Part shown: piece after piece, positions 17,319 through 26,227 of the stretch
Position numbering within the stretch: position 1 is the first letter of the stretch
Layout of the letters: each line of letters opens with the position of its first letter
Source: Streptomyces sp. NBC_01264
GTDB lineage: Bacteria; Actinomycetota; Actinomycetes; Streptomycetales; Streptomycetaceae
Assembly (NCBI RefSeq): GCF_026340675.1
Contig: NZ_JAPEOX010000001.1
Location: 5,208,001-5,272,000, forward strand
Reading direction: 5' to 3'
Length of the DNA: 64,000 nt
Made by a program: the position numbers and the translations under genes
Notes under the pieces: model-generated
Database searches by the model: none
Told to the model about the DNA's origin: nothing
The model's input: only the letters and a program-made list of their open reading frames with translations

Positions 17319-17633
17319 TCAGGCGGTCACGGGGGTGCCGAGCATTGCGGAGGCCCGCTGGAGCGGGCTGATCATGCGCGTGGCCACTGCGGTTCGGGGA
17401 AGGCTGCCGCGGCAGGTGAAGCCGAGCTGGGTCATGGCGCGGAGGACTTCGCCGACGCTGAAGTCGCGGCGGTCCTGGCGCGTGATGACCTGGCCGGCCT
17501 GCTTGACGGGGTAGGTGCGTCGGCCGATGATCACGGACTCGCCGATGACTTGCTCGGGCTTGATGCCCTTCATGGACTCCAGGACGCCGCTCTTGGTCAG
17601 GTCGAACGGGAAGCGGGCGATGACACAGCGCAT
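17319..17633 (-). CDS. SCO5918-like family protein, copy A
   Basis: A 104-residue small protein (MRCVIARFPFDLTKSGVLES; later VIIGRRTYPVKQAGQVITRQ) of the type annotated in Streptomyces as the SCO5918 family, found downstream of a cold-shock DEAD-box helicase. It is basic, soluble and of unknown function, perhaps nucleic-acid-binding. It is the last gene of the minus-strand stress operon (cold-shock protein, helicase, CBS protein, this gene). A near-identical copy is at 37735. Confidence 0.75.
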   Translation of the reverse strand: MRCVIARFPFDLTKSGVLESMKGIKPEQVIGESVIIGRRTYPVKQAGQVITRQDRRDFSVGEVLRAMTQLGFTCRGSLPRTAVATRMISPLQRASAMLGTPVTA

Positions 17634-17682
17634 GATGCCTCACAGAGAGAAGAAGGGGACGGTCGTGCCGAGCCGGGACGGT

Positions 17683-18105
17683 TCAGCGGGCGAGGGCGAG
17701 GGCGAGGACGCCCAGGGCGGTCCCGTGCTCGTCTACGACGGGCAGGGCGGTGAGCTTGCGGTAGCGCATCGCGTGCTCGGCTTCGGCCATCGCGGTCATG
17801 GGCGAGGTGAACGGCCCGCGGTCGCCTAGGACATCGCGTACACGGAGCTGGTCCGTGTACACCGCGCTCCGGCGGAGGGCGGTGAGCTGGGGCTGGGTGA
17901 CCAGCCCGATACACAGGCCGTCCTCGTCGCAGACGAGGAGATGGTCCGTGCGGGAGCCGGCCATGACGGCCAGGGCCACCTCGACGGTCATGTCGTCGCA
18001 GACCTGCGGACCAGGCGCTTCCATGGCGTCGTTCACCGTCCGGTGGACGAGGTCGGCATGGGCATGGGCATGCACCGGGCGGGGCTGCATCTGGACCAGC
18101 GTCAA
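17683..18105 (-). CDS. Tandem CBS-domain protein, copy A
   Basis: A 140-residue protein with two CBS motifs: first TVNDAMEAPGPQVCDDMTVE with HLLVCDEDGLCIGLVT, second VRDVLGDRGP with LTALPVVDEHGTALGVLA. This is the size of hypoxic-response-protein-like CBS pairs, which bind adenosine nucleotides. The start is taken as TTG at 18105 because AGGAGG lies 6 bases upstream; the open frame reaches 18225 but overlaps the helicase end. It is 46 bases after the helicase stop and likely co-transcribed. Confidence 0.85.
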   Translation of the reverse strand: MTLVQMQPRPVHAHAHADLVHRTVNDAMEAPGPQVCDDMTVEVALAVMAGSRTDHLLVCDEDGLCIGLVTQPQLTALRRSAVYTDQLRVRDVLGDRGPFTSPMTAMAEAEHAMRYRKLTALPVVDEHGTALGVLALALAR

Positions 18106-18151
18106 AATCTGCCTCCTGCAGAGATGGGTCAGTTTCCTGATCAAGTTGTTC

Positions 18152-19684
18152 TCAGGCCGCCGCATCGAAGGCGGACTGCCGCGCGCTCGCGCGCCGGGCG
18201 GCCGAAGCGGGCCCGCGGCGGCCACGGGAGGCCGCGCCGCGCTTGGGTCGCTCGGACACGGGTGCGGTGATGGTGACCGGGATGCCGGAGGGTGCCTGGG
18301 CGCCGGTGATGCGGTTCAGGGCTTCGTCGCCCGAGCGGACCTGGGTGGTCTGCGGGGTGATGCCCGCGGCCTGCATGAGGCGTGCCATCTCGCGGCGCTG
18401 GTTGGGGGTGACCAGGGTGACGACGCTGCCGGACTCGCCGGCGCGGGCAGTGCGGCCGCCGCGGTGCAGGTAGTCCTTGGGGTCGGTCGGCGGGTCGACG
18501 TTGACGACGAGGTCGAGGTTGTCGACGTGGATGCCGCGCGCCGCCACGTTGGTGGCGACCAGGACGCTGACGTGCCCGCTCTTGAACTGGGTGAGGGTAC
18601 GGGTCCGCTGCGGCTGGGACTTCCCGCCGTGCAGGGCCGCGGCGCGCACTCCGCTGCTGAGCAGGTGCTCGGTGAGGCGGTCCACGGCGTGCTTGGTGTC
18701 CAGGAACATGATCACGCGGCCTTCGCGGGCGGCGATCTCGGTCGTGGCGGCCTGCTTGTCGAAGCTCTGCACGTGCAGGACGTGGTGCTCCATCGTGGTG
18801 ACCGCACCCTGCGAGGGGTCGACGGAGTGCACGACCGGGTCGGTCAGGTAGCGGCGCACCAGCAGGTCGACGTTGCGGTCCAGCGTCGCGGAGAACAGCA
18901 TCCGCTGGCCCTCGGGGCGCACCTGGTCCAGGAGCGCGGTGACCTGGGGCATGAAGCCCATGTCGGCCATCTGGTCGGCCTCGTCCAGGACGGTGATCCC
19001 GACCTGGTTCAGCCGGCAGTCACCCCGGTCGATGAGGTCCTTGAGGCGTCCGGGCGTGGCGACGACCACTTCCGCTCCGGCGCGCAGCGCCTGCGCCTGC
19101 CGGTAGATGGGCATGCCGCCGACGACGGTGGCCAGGCGCAGCTTGACCGCCCGGGCGTAGGGGGTGAGGGCTGCGGTGACCTGCTGGGCGAGCTCACGCG
19201 TCGGTACGAGGACCAGCGCGAGCGGCTGACCCGACTCGGCGCTCTGCCCGGCGGTACGGGCCAGCAGGGCGAGGCCGAAGGCCAGGGTCTTGCCGGAGCC
19301 GGTGCGGCCGCGGCCCAGCACGTCACGGCCCGCGAGGGTGTTGGGCAGCGTGGCGGCCTGGATCGGGAACGGCGTGGCCATGCCCTCACGGGTGAGCGTG
19401 GCGAGCAGCTGGGCCGGCATGGCGAGGTCGGCAAAGGCCTCGACGGCGGGCAGCGCGGGGGTGATCGTCTTCGGCGGGGCGAACTCGCCCTGGATCGCGG
19501 CGGGCCGACGGCCGTATCCGCCCGAGCGGCTCGGACCGCCCGGATGGCTCGGGGCTCCGGAACGGCTCGGGGCCGAAGAGCCGAAACGGCTGCCCCGACC
19601 CGAACCAGCGCCGGCGCCGAAAGCGGGGCCGCCGGTGCGGCTGCGGGTAGCGGACGAGCGCTCGTTCTTACGTGTGGGATTCAT
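18152..19684 (-). CDS. DEAD-box RNA helicase, copy A
   Basis: A 510-residue ATP-dependent RNA helicase, probably for cold-shock or structured mRNA unwinding. A basic Gly/Arg/Ser-rich N-terminal tail (1-80) precedes the Q-motif region and the core. Visible motifs: I GRTGSGKT, Ia PTRELAQQV, GG plus TPGRL, II VLDEADQM, III FSATLD, then the second lobe with TNVAARGIHVDNLD and VI HRGGRTARAG. A basic C-terminal tail follows. The ATG at 19684 has AAGGAAGG upstream. Over roughly 18480-19480 the DNA is essentially identical to copy C (38880-39880), while both ends differ. It is downstream of a cold-shock gene with a terminator between them. Confidence 0.95.
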   Translation of the reverse strand: MNPTRKNERSSATRSRTGGPAFGAGAGSGRGSRFGSSAPSRSGAPSHPGGPSRSGGYGRRPAAIQGEFAPPKTITPALPAVEAFADLAMPAQLLATLTREGMATPFPIQAATLPNTLAGRDVLGRGRTGSGKTLAFGLALLARTAGQSAESGQPLALVLVPTRELAQQVTAALTPYARAVKLRLATVVGGMPIYRQAQALRAGAEVVVATPGRLKDLIDRGDCRLNQVGITVLDEADQMADMGFMPQVTALLDQVRPEGQRMLFSATLDRNVDLLVRRYLTDPVVHSVDPSQGAVTTMEHHVLHVQSFDKQAATTEIAAREGRVIMFLDTKHAVDRLTEHLLSSGVRAAALHGGKSQPQRTRTLTQFKSGHVSVLVATNVAARGIHVDNLDLVVNVDPPTDPKDYLHRGGRTARAGESGSVVTLVTPNQRREMARLMQAAGITPQTTQVRSGDEALNRITGAQAPSGIPVTITAPVSERPKRGAASRGRRGPASAARRASARQSAFDAAA

Positions 19685-19936
19685 GCGAAACCTTCCTTGA
19701 CACGGCACGTATCAAGGAATTCCCGCAGCGGAAGAGCGGCGCAGGGAATTGCGAGAACGGGCCGAATTGAATGCGGAAGCGGATCCCGTCCGCGAGAAAT
19801 CTGTGCGGCTACGGGCGCTTGCCATGGGGTGGCGTCATACGGACGCGAAAACCTGAGAAATGAGCTGGGGTGCGGCTCCGAGGAGGCGGCATCCCGTGTT
19901 TGGACCCGCGGGTGGAAGCACCGCGGGCGAGATGTG

Positions 19937-19980
19937 TGCAGCTGGGGCCCGCACCCCGAGGGATGCGGGCCCCAGCTGCG
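19937..19980 (-). terminator. Terminator of cold-shock gene, copy A
   Basis: A perfect stem CAGCTGGGGCCCGCA with short loop CCCCGAGGGA and complement, starting 16 bases after the cold-shock stop. The same hairpin is at 40331-40376. Confidence 0.85.
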
Positions 19981-19995
19981 AAACGCGCGTCAGCG

Positions 19996-20199
19996 TCAGG
20001 CGGGAACGATGTTCTCCGCCGTCGGGCCCTTCTGGCCCGGCGCGATGTCGAAGGTGACCTTCTGGCCTTCGGTCAGCTCGCGGAAGCCTTGGGCGGCGAT
20101 GTTCGAGAAGTGGGCGAAGACGTCGTCACCGCCACCGTCCTGCTCGATGAAGCCGAAACCCTTTGCCGCGTTGAACCACTTCACGGTGCCAGCAGCCAT
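19996..20199 (-). CDS. Cold-shock protein, copy A
   Basis: A 67-residue CspA-type nucleic-acid-binding protein. RNP-1 is KGFGFIEQ and RNP-2 is DVFAHF; the N-terminus is [27 protein letters not shown] precedes the ATG. A long conserved leader lies upstream. Expected to act as an RNA chaperone together with the helicase downstream. Paralogues are at 35484 and 40393. Confidence 0.97.
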   Translation of the reverse strand: MAAGTVKWFNAAKGFGFIEQDGGGDDVFAHFSNIAAQGFRELTEGQKVTFDIAPGQKGPTAENIVPA

Positions 20200-20500
20200 G
20201 TCATATCTCCTTGGGGGCAGTACACCGGATTCCGCACTGTGCGGAGACCGTGTCGCCGCGATGATGCCCCGCCCGGAACTGACCGGAAATATGAAGCACC
20301 ACCATGCGGCGCGGAGGCCGGTCGGTGGTGCTCTAAGTTTTTGGGTACCAAAACTGCAACCGAGATGGACAGTAGCATGCCGCAGTGGATTGCATGGGGC
20401 GAACATTTATACCCCCTGCACTGCGGTAAAAACTCTCCTCGCGTTGCCCGCTAAACCCTCTGCCCGCGCGGACAGGTATTGATTCACGCCCAGTGCAGTG
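20200..20500 (-). promoter_or_regulatory. Long 5' leader of cold-shock gene, copy A
   Basis: No gene. A block around 20336-20380 is conserved with the copy C leader (40734-40775): a hairpin AGTTTTTGGGTACCAAAACT followed by GCAACCGAGAT and GACAGTAGCA. Further conserved words are AAACTCTCCTC and ACAG-TATTGATTC. Length and conservation resemble temperature-responsive leaders of csp mRNAs, but no experiment-based motif can be matched by eye. Confidence 0.45.
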
Positions 20501-20766
20501 TTTCGAAAGTTGGCGTATTCGCCAGCTACGACATAGGGCACGGGTGATGATTGAGCTGAAGCTCGGGACCGTGGTGTGCCCGCACTGAGCTGCCGGGCCG
20601 GCTGCCGGGCAGGCCCGGACCGTCGCCGCAGACGGCCGGCGCCGGGTCACGGTGGCAGGGCCCGGGGCAGTGCGTGCGGTGCGTGAAGTGGGCACTGAGC
20701 AGAGCCCTCCCGCCAGTTGGGGCACGCGGAGTGCACGGCGAGGTGGGAGAGGTCTGGACAACAAAC

Positions 20767-20842
20767 AAGCCCCAGGTCGCTGACCTGGGGCTTTGCTGTG
20801 GAGCGGATGACGGGAATCGAACCCGCGCCATAAGCTTGGGAA
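20767..20842 (-). repeat. att scar 1: terminator plus 3' half of tRNA-Gly(UCC)
   Basis: The hairpin AAGCCCCAGGTC-GCT-GACCTGGGGCTT is followed by the complement of the tRNA-Gly 3' half, including encoded CCA (20799-20801) and GAGCGGATGACGGGAATCGA. One base differs in the T arm flank (CCATA instead of CTATA). The 5' half of the tRNA is absent, so this is an attachment-site scar, the leftmost of seven. Confidence 0.9.
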
Positions 20843-21124
20843 TCCCCGGCACTCAAGGGCCTGCATAGCCTCTGACCTGCTGAGATGGTGGCCAGGAGTG
20901 GCGTGGGAGCGGCCCTGTCGAGCCCTCTGGTGACCGCTGTTCACCGCCTCTACTGGCGCGTTGTGGCACGGCTGGCGGCTCCGCATGGCTCCTGTCTGTC
21001 GTGAGGTAACCCCTGGGCGCCCGGCGCCCGTGCGCTTCAGGGCTCAGCTTCCACCCATTTCCATGGTGCGTCGCTTCTCTCGGCTGGGTCCTCCGGCGGG
21101 AGAGTCTCATAGCGTCAAGCAGGG

Positions 21125-21412
21125 GTGACGGTTTATGCTCAGGTTGTGCGAGCCGCGAGTGAACCCCTGACCGATGACGAGAAGACCGACCTGGACGACG
21201 CCCTCAAGGCCGTCCGCCGGGCCGAGCAGGCCCTTGCGCGGGCGCAGGCGCACCTCAATCGCACGGTGGGCCGGATCGGCTCCGCCGACCGCTACGGGCA
21301 GAAAGCTGCGGCAGGCCGCCGCGTCGGCTGGTCCCGCCAGCACGTCACCACCCTTGCCAACGCCTACCGTGCGGGCGAACTTGACCAGGAGGAGAGGACC
21401 GAAGCCGCATGA
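21125..21412 (+). CDS. Small helical DNA-binding-like protein
   Basis: A 95-residue protein starting at GTG 21125. A heptad-like helix (DALKAVRRAEQALARAQAHL) is followed by a helix-turn-helix-like segment (AAGRRVGWSRQHVTTLANAY). The stop overlaps the ATG of the next gene (ATGA), making a three-gene operon 21125-22052. I do not recognise a named family. It may regulate the toxin-antitoxin-like pair behind it. Confidence 0.6.
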   Translation: MTVYAQVVRAASEPLTDDEKTDLDDALKAVRRAEQALARAQAHLNRTVGRIGSADRYGQKAAAGRRVGWSRQHVTTLANAYRAGELDQEERTEAA

Positions 21413-21777
21413 GTACCGCGCCCCAGCCGTCCACCGTCCCACAGCCGCCCGCCCAGCTCGAGGCGATCCGCGCCGCCCTATCCCAGGTGGCCCCGCAGCT
21501 GCTCGCCGACTTCGACCGCGACCGCGCGGCCAGCACCGCCCGCGCGCGCGCCGAGGTTTCCGCCATTCCCCTCCGCACCTTCACGGAGGCGTGGGCCGTG
21601 GAGGTGGCGATTGCCCGACACCCGGAGACGGCCGCCCGACTCCATGTGCTTGAGGCCCGCGCCGGAGAGGTCACCGACCTCGGCGAGGCCCGTGACATCG
21701 CCGCCGAGATCAGCCGCATCCGCAACGCCGCCGCCGCCGAGGCCGGGCTCCGTACCGCTGGCGAGGCCGCCCGGTGA
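21409..21777 (+). CDS. DUF6247-like protein, putative antitoxin
   Basis: A 122-residue acidic protein resembling DUF6247 proteins of Streptomyces (pattern: IRAALSQVAPQLLADFDRD, then FTEAWAVEVAIARHPETAAR). It is translationally coupled to both neighbours by ATGA overlaps at 21409 and 21774. DUF6247 genes often stand before a small gene like 21774-22052, suggesting an antitoxin role by analogy; this is not established. Confidence 0.6.
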   Translation: MSTAPQPSTVPQPPAQLEAIRAALSQVAPQLLADFDRDRAASTARARAEVSAIPLRTFTEAWAVEVAIARHPETAARLHVLEARAGEVTDLGEARDIAAEISRIRNAAAAEAGLRTAGEAAR

Positions 21778-22052
21778 CCGACGACCGTTGGGTGTGGGAG
21801 TACGCCTTCCACGCCGAGGACGAGGTGGGCTACCCGAAAGTTGTGCGCGATGAAGTGACGGCCGTCGCCGACCAGATCGTCGAGCTGGCCAACCTCGGCA
21901 TCGACCCGTCCGAACTGGGCGACCCCACCCCCGGTACGGCTCGCCGTCACATGCTCCCCTCCGGCGGGTGGTTCGAGACCCAGGCGCTCCCGCGGATGAG
22001 CCCGCGCCTCCTGGCCGTGGTCCTGGTCGTGCCGCCGCCGCACTTGCTCTGA
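21774..22052 (+). CDS. Small RelE/ParE-like protein, putative toxin
   Basis: A 92-residue protein: WVWEYAFHAEDEVGYPKVVR, a helix DEVTAVADQIVELANLGIDP, then strands HMLPSGGWFETQAL and RLLAVVLVVPP. Length and alpha-then-beta order resemble RelE/ParE-fold toxins. Its position after a DUF6247-like gene with an ATGA overlap supports a toxin-antitoxin reading. No catalytic residues can be assigned confidently. Confidence 0.5.
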   Translation: MTDDRWVWEYAFHAEDEVGYPKVVRDEVTAVADQIVELANLGIDPSELGDPTPGTARRHMLPSGGWFETQALPRMSPRLLAVVLVVPPPHLL

Positions 22053-22110
22053 CACGAGAAGGGCAGGTGGTGCACGGGTGGTGCGCGGCGCAGGGAAGGC
22101 CTGGACAACG

Positions 22111-22189
22111 AAGAAGGCCCAGGTCGCTGACCTGGGCCTTCTTGCAAGAGCGGATGTCGGGAATCGAACCCGCGCTATAAGCTTGGGAA
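22111..22189 (-). repeat. att scar 2: terminator plus 3' half of tRNA-Gly(UCC)
   Basis: The hairpin AAGAAGGCCCAGGTC-GCT-complement is followed by the tRNA-Gly 3' half (22148-22189). A single change (GATGTCGGG instead of GATGACGGG) would unpair the T stem. Left of it are GTGGTGCAC and GTGGTGCGC, arm-type repeats shared with other scars. Confidence 0.9.
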
Positions 22190-22734
22190 TCTATGGCGCG
22201 CGGGTGATCCATATGGCTTCTGACCTGCGAAAACAGCCTGGCGAATGCGCTATCGAGAGGGTCCGTCCGTACCCGTATCGACCGCTGTTCACCGCCCCGA
22301 AGGGCATGCGCGGGGCACGGGCCTTCCGGCGCTGCGTGAAGATCGCTTCGCCGAGAGGAGCGCGTCGGCTGGACGCTTCGTGCCCCGCTCCCTGTGGCGC
22401 GGCGAGGCGATGCGGACCAGGCGGCGTTCCCGGAAGGCGGAGAGCGTCAGGTCGGAGCAGTCGAAGCGCTGGCATATTACACAGAAACTTGCATCGGGCG
22501 GCGGCCCCTTCGGGGTGATGGCGATTCTTCAGGTCACTGCGAGACGGTGTTCCGATTCCTCTTCATTTGAACCGGAATATATGGCCAACCGGCTGCGGTT
22601 GAATGCCAGTTAAGGGCGTTCTCCGCCCGGCGCAATGACCGCGCGCGACACGGGGGCAAGGCGGATCCGGCGGCCCCGACCGTGGCAGTCTGTTCGCTAG
22701 CGCAAGGTCTATTTGAAGCGGAGGTATGCGTCCT
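22190..22734. other. Element arm region, no gene supported
   Basis: From 22205 to 22310 the sequence matches the stretch right of scar 6 (60775-60880), sharing TGACCTGCGAAAACAGCC and GACCGCTGTTCACCGC, as expected for retained attachment-site arms. The rest, up to the HTH regulator, has only short inconsistent frames. Confidence 0.5.
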
Positions 22735-23667
22735 GTGGGCGTCACTGTGAATCCCACCGTCAGCAGACGCCGACTGGGGTCGGAGCTGCGCCGGCTTCGG
22801 GAGATCAGCGGAATGACGACGCAGCAGGTGGCGGAACGCCTGCTGATCTCCCAGCCCAAGATCAGCCTGCTGGAGAACGGTCACCGCCCCATCAAGCCGC
22901 GCGACGTGCGCGATCTCTGCGCGCTGTACGGAGTCCAGGACCAGCGGCGTGTTGACCACCTGATGCAACTGGCCGGGGAATCGGGTCAGCAGGGTTGGTG
23001 GAATTCCTACGGCGACATCTCGTACGGCGCCTACATCGGCCTGGAGGCCGCGGCGGCCGCCATTCGTTTCTACGAGCCCATGGTGATCCCCGGCCTGCTG
23101 CAGACTCCTGCCTACGCCCGGGCGGTCATCGCAGGAACGATCCCTCACGCCACTGCCGAACAGGCCGCCACACGCCTCCAGGTGCGGCTGCGGCGCCAGA
23201 GCCGGGTGGGTGCCCCGCGCAACCCGCTGCGCTTATGGGCCGTACTGGACGAATCGGCGCTGCGGCGCGTCGTGGGCGGCCGCGAGGTGATGCGGGAACA
23301 GCTGGACCATCTGATCCGCCTCAGCGCCCGGCCTCACATCACCCTGCAGGTTCTCCCTCACGATGTGGGAGCGCACCCGGGCGTTTCGGGGCAGTTCGCC
23401 CTGCTCGAATTTGCCGACGCCACCGATGCGAGCGTGGTGTATCTCGAGAGGTTCACCAGCGACGTCTATCTGGAGAAACGATCCGACGTGCGGCGCTACA
23501 GCGATATGTATGCGCACTTGCAGGCCCGGGCGCTGGGCCCGGACCGTACGCGCCGTTTCATCGACGAAGTCGTCAAGGCGTACGGCCGTACGGAATTCTG
23601 CCCTGACCTTTACCGGTCAGGGCAGGGAGTTCAGCGCGTGCAGGAGCCCTGTCCTTCGATGTCCTGA
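22735..23667 (+). CDS. XRE-family regulator with DUF5753 domain
   Basis: A 310-residue regulator. The N-terminal XRE helix-turn-helix spans about residues 8-65 (SELRRLREISGMTTQQVAER, then ISQPKISLLENG). The DUF5753 domain follows from about 90, with the hallmark IPGLLQTPAYARAV, later ITLQVLPHDVGAHPGVSGQF and a conserved VYLE. Proteins of this type usually sit beside a small DUF397 gene; none is seen. GTG at 22735 is chosen because GGAGG is 10 bases upstream; ATG 22726 is too close to it. A tandem repeat and a terminator follow. Confidence 0.85.
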   Translation: MGVTVNPTVSRRRLGSELRRLREISGMTTQQVAERLLISQPKISLLENGHRPIKPRDVRDLCALYGVQDQRRVDHLMQLAGESGQQGWWNSYGDISYGAYIGLEAAAAAIRFYEPMVIPGLLQTPAYARAVIAGTIPHATAEQAATRLQVRLRRQSRVGAPRNPLRLWAVLDESALRRVVGGREVMREQLDHLIRLSARPHITLQVLPHDVGAHPGVSGQFALLEFADATDASVVYLERFTSDVYLEKRSDVRRYSDMYAHLQARALGPDRTRRFIDEVVKAYGRTEFCPDLYRSGQGVQRVQEPCPSMS

Positions 23668-23711
23668 CGGCGAGTCCGTCAGTGGATCCGGGCCGCCGGC
23701 TCTGGATCCCT

Positions 23712-23749
23712 CGAGCCCCACCGAGCCCCACCGAGCCCCACCGAGCCCC
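23712..23749. repeat. 10-base tandem repeat downstream of the XRE gene
   Basis: CGAGCCCCAC occurs three times and a fourth time in part. It runs directly into a terminator-like hairpin whose arm begins with the same GAGCCCC. It may have grown by slippage from the terminator arm. Confidence 0.8.
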
Positions 23750-23770
23750 TGGACGACGAGTCCAGGGGCT
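23744..23770. terminator. Terminator hairpin between XRE regulator and collagen-like gene
   Basis: Perfect stem AGCCCCTGGAC / GTCCAGGGGCT with a short loop, between convergent genes. Confidence 0.75.
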
Positions 23771-23872
23771 CTGCGGGCGAACGGCTGACAAGGGCGTCCC
23801 CATGTGCTTGACCGGGCTCCGGCCCCGGCCCCCGATGGCTCAGGGGCGGGAGGTGGTCACGTTCGCGATGGG

Positions 23873-25654
23873 CTAGTCCTGTCGAGTCGCCGTACGTCGG
23901 ACTCGCTTCATGGTGAAGAGGACCGAGCCTCCGATGAATGCGAGCGCGGCTGCGGAGGCGGCCAGGACGCCGGGCCCGCTGCTTGCGTGGTTCGTGGCGA
24001 GTACGGGCGACGCTCCCTCGGGCTGCTGGCGGGTAGCGGCGCTCACGTTGCCGAAGTTGACGCTCTTGGCCGTGTGGCCGGCGCCCATAGGGCCCAGAAC
24101 ATTGTCGAGGTTGCCCGGCAGGGAGTTGGCCCATGGAGGCTTGCCGTGGTTGTCCTGGCCGTGGCCGGGTCCGCCGTTGCCGGGCCCGTCGTGGCCGTGG
24201 CCGTGCTCGCCGTCGTCCTCGTCGTCGTCGTGACCGTGGCTGGGTCCGCCCTCGTCGTGGTCGTGGTGCCCGTGGCCGTGCTCGTCGTGGTCACCCTTTT
24301 CGCCCTTGTCCCCGCGCGGCCCCTTGGGCCCTGCAGGTCCGGCGGGTCCTGCAGGTCCTGCAGGTCCTGCAGGTCCTGCAGGTCCTGCAGGTCCTGCAGG
24401 TCCGGCGGGTCCAGCGGGTCCGGGTGCGCCGACCGGTCCGGGGCTACCTACGGGGCCGGGTGATCCGGTCGGTCCGGGGCTGCCGACGGGTCCGGGTGAG
24501 CCGGTCGGGCCGGGTGCGCCGGGGGATCCGGGGGTACCGGGCGAGCCGTCAGGGCCGGGTGCGCCGGGTGATCCGGTCGGTCCGGGGCTGCCGACGGGTC
24601 CGGGTGATCCGGTCGGTCCGGGGCTGCCGACGGGTCCGGGTGATCCGGTCGGTCCGGGGCTGCCGACGGGTCCGGGTGAGCCGGTCGGGCCGGGTGCGCC
24701 GGGGGATCCGGGGGTACCGGGCGAGCCGTCAGGGCCGGGTGCGCCGGGTGATCCGGTCGGTCCGGGGCTGCCGACGGGTCCGGGTGAGCCGGTCGGGCCG
24801 GGTGCGCCGGTCGGGCCAGGGCTGCCAGTGGGGCCGGGAGAGCCGGTCGGTCCGGTCGGTCCGGTCGGTCCGGGAGGTCCGGGCGGGCCAACGGCGCAAG
24901 CCGCCCTCGTAATCGTGTTGTTATCCAGCGTGACCGCGCCGTTGCGCGCGAGGGCCCGGCCTTCGATCACGGCGCCGGTGTTCACCGAGATGGACTCCAG
25001 GGCCAGGATGTTGCCCTTGAACTGGGAGGTCGTGTCGATGGTGGCGGAGCTGCCCACCTGCCAGAACACGTTGCAGGCGTTTGCGCCGTTGATGAAGGCC
25101 ACGACACTCGCCGGAGCCGTGATCAGGGTCGAGGGGATCCGGAAGATGAAGACGGAGGCGGGGTCGTTCTGGCCGTCGAGAGTGACCGTTCCGGTGATGC
25201 CCACGGTCGACGGGGCGGTGTAGACGCCGGGCGCCAGCGTGAGTCCGCCGATCTCGGCCGAAGCGAGCACGTTCCCCGGTCCCCGGCCTGCCGCGTCGTT
25301 GTAGGCGGTGACGAGGTCGTTCTTCGCCTGAAGGGCGGCGGCGTTGGGGGCGATGCGTTGCACTCCGTTGACGATGCCGGGCGGAAAGCCGGTCACCGAT
25401 GTGCCCGGATAGAGTCCCAGGTCGCCGTTGATGATGGTGGGGGTGTTCGTGTTGGTGACCGTCGAACCGGCCAGAACCGCGTAGTTGGTGGCGGTCCCCA
25501 GTCCCACGGGGGCTTCCGCGGCGTGAGCGTATTGCGGGACCAGAGTGGCCGCCGCAAAGAGCGCGGTGGGAAGCAGGAAGATGGTTCCCCGTTTGAGCAG
25601 TCTTTGTTGAGGCCTTCTGTCGGGTGGATCCGACTGAATGGCATCCAAGGCCAT
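23873..25654 (-). CDS. Surface protein: ice-binding-like (DUF3494) domain, collagen-like Gly-X-Y region, C-terminal anchor
   Basis: A 593-residue exported protein. A signal peptide ([20 protein letters not shown]) ends near AHAAEA. Residues about 50-255 form a DUF3494/ice-binding-like beta-solenoid ([20 protein letters not shown], then [42 protein letters not shown]). Residues about 260-440 are uninterrupted Gly-X-Y triplets rich in Pro, Ser and Thr. A His/Asp/Glu/Gly-rich stretch follows (about 450-500), then a C-terminal hydrophobic helix and Arg/Lys tail ([10 protein letters not shown]). This end resembles a sortase signal but no LPxTG/LAxTG motif is evident. The DNA of the collagen region is itself repetitive (24345-24860), so allele length may vary. 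No modifying enzyme is nearby. Confidence 0.85.
   Translation of the reverse strand: MALDAIQSDPPDRRPQQRLLKRGTIFLLPTALFAAATLVPQYAHAAEAPVGLGTATNYAVLAGSTVTNTNTPTIINGDLGLYPGTSVTGFPPGIVNGVQRIAPNAAALQAKNDLVTAYNDAAGRGPGNVLASAEIGGLTLAPGVYTAPSTVGITGTVTLDGQNDPASVFIFRIPSTLITAPASVVAFINGANACNVFWQVGSSATIDTTSQFKGNILALESISVNTGAVIEGRALARNGAVTLDNNTITRAACAVGPPGPPGPTGPTGPTGSPGPTGSPGPTGAPGPTGSPGPVGSPGPTGSPGAPGPDGSPGTPGSPGAPGPTGSPGPVGSPGPTGSPGPVGSPGPTGSPGPVGSPGPTGSPGAPGPDGSPGTPGSPGAPGPTGSPGPVGSPGPTGSPGPVGSPGPVGAPGPAGPAGPAGPAGPAGPAGPAGPAGPAGPAGPKGPRGDKGEKGDHDEHGHGHHDHDEGGPSHGHDDDEDDGEHGHGHDGPGNGGPGHGQDNHGKPPWANSLPGNLDNVLGPMGAGHTAKSVNFGNVSAATRQQPEGASPVLATNHASSGPGVLAASAAALAFIGGSVLFTMKRVRRTATRQD
24345..24860. repeat. 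Repetitive DNA encoding the collagen-like region
   Basis: Two layers are seen: a tandem GGTCCTGCA-type 9-mer at about 24345-24405, and longer units built on GGTCCGGGGCTGCCGACGG recurring at about 24475, 24580, 24620, 24655 and 24765. Larger blocks (about 24460-24575 and 24640-24765) are near-identical to each other. Prone to recombination and assembly collapse. Confidence 0.85.
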
Positions 25655-26227
25655 AGCAGGACCTTTCTGTTGCTTCGAGCCTCAGTCCTCCCGAAGGAGA
25701 ACCTCGGGCGCCCGTGACGGTCACTGGACAGGGCGGAGGCCCCCCACCTGCGATCCCTCGTGGAGGCTCACCCTGGGCGGGGCGAGCGAACTCCCTGCCA
25801 GAGGTAGTAATACGCCGTTACCCGGCATTTCCCACGCATATTGCAGGGCAATACCCCGCATATCGTAAAAATGGGTCTACATGGGTGACAGAACGCCAGG
25901 ATGCCGGAATTATCTCGTACACATATCCGAATCCATCGCTTCGACCATGCGCCCGACGATTCACCGGAAGGCGCTCCGTGAGCGCGAACTGGCGATGCTC
26001 TACCGCCCTTTGGGCACGAGGCGGCCGTGGCCCCGTACCGAAGGTGCCTGCCCGGAAACCCCATCGGACTTCCCTGCGCGAGGCCGGGCCGGCGGGGATG
26101 GATCCCTGTCGGGCTCGCTATTCGTGATCACAGCCTCAGCGCCACCTGAAGTCGGCGGGGCCGTGGTGAATCTGGTGCCGGTCGCAGGGCCGCGGGAGAC
26201 TGGCGCACCCTACGGAGAGGGGCAGCG
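25655..26227. other. Gene-free stretch before the HIT gene
   Basis: Contains the upstream region of the collagen-like gene (minus) and a plus-strand stretch with lower GC content around 25860-25930 than its surroundings. The frames present have no protein-like composition and no ribosome sites. Confidence 0.5.

Noticed and set aside
17798..20482. 894-residue plus-strand open frame opposite the helicase, CBS and cold-shock genes
   Set aside because: Antisense shadow of three well-supported genes. The composition (Gly/Arg/Val/Asp-rich without motifs) is what high GC content produces, and the same shadow appears opposite copy C.
20799..20842. Possible complete tRNA at the first scar (and at the other five)
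   Set aside because: Only the 3' half with T arm and acceptor strand is present; no 5' acceptor strand, D arm or anticodon stem partner is found upstream.
24460..24860. Direct-repeat array resembling CRISPR
   Set aside because: The repeats encode in-frame Gly-X-Y triplets of the collagen-like protein. There are no spacers and no cas genes.
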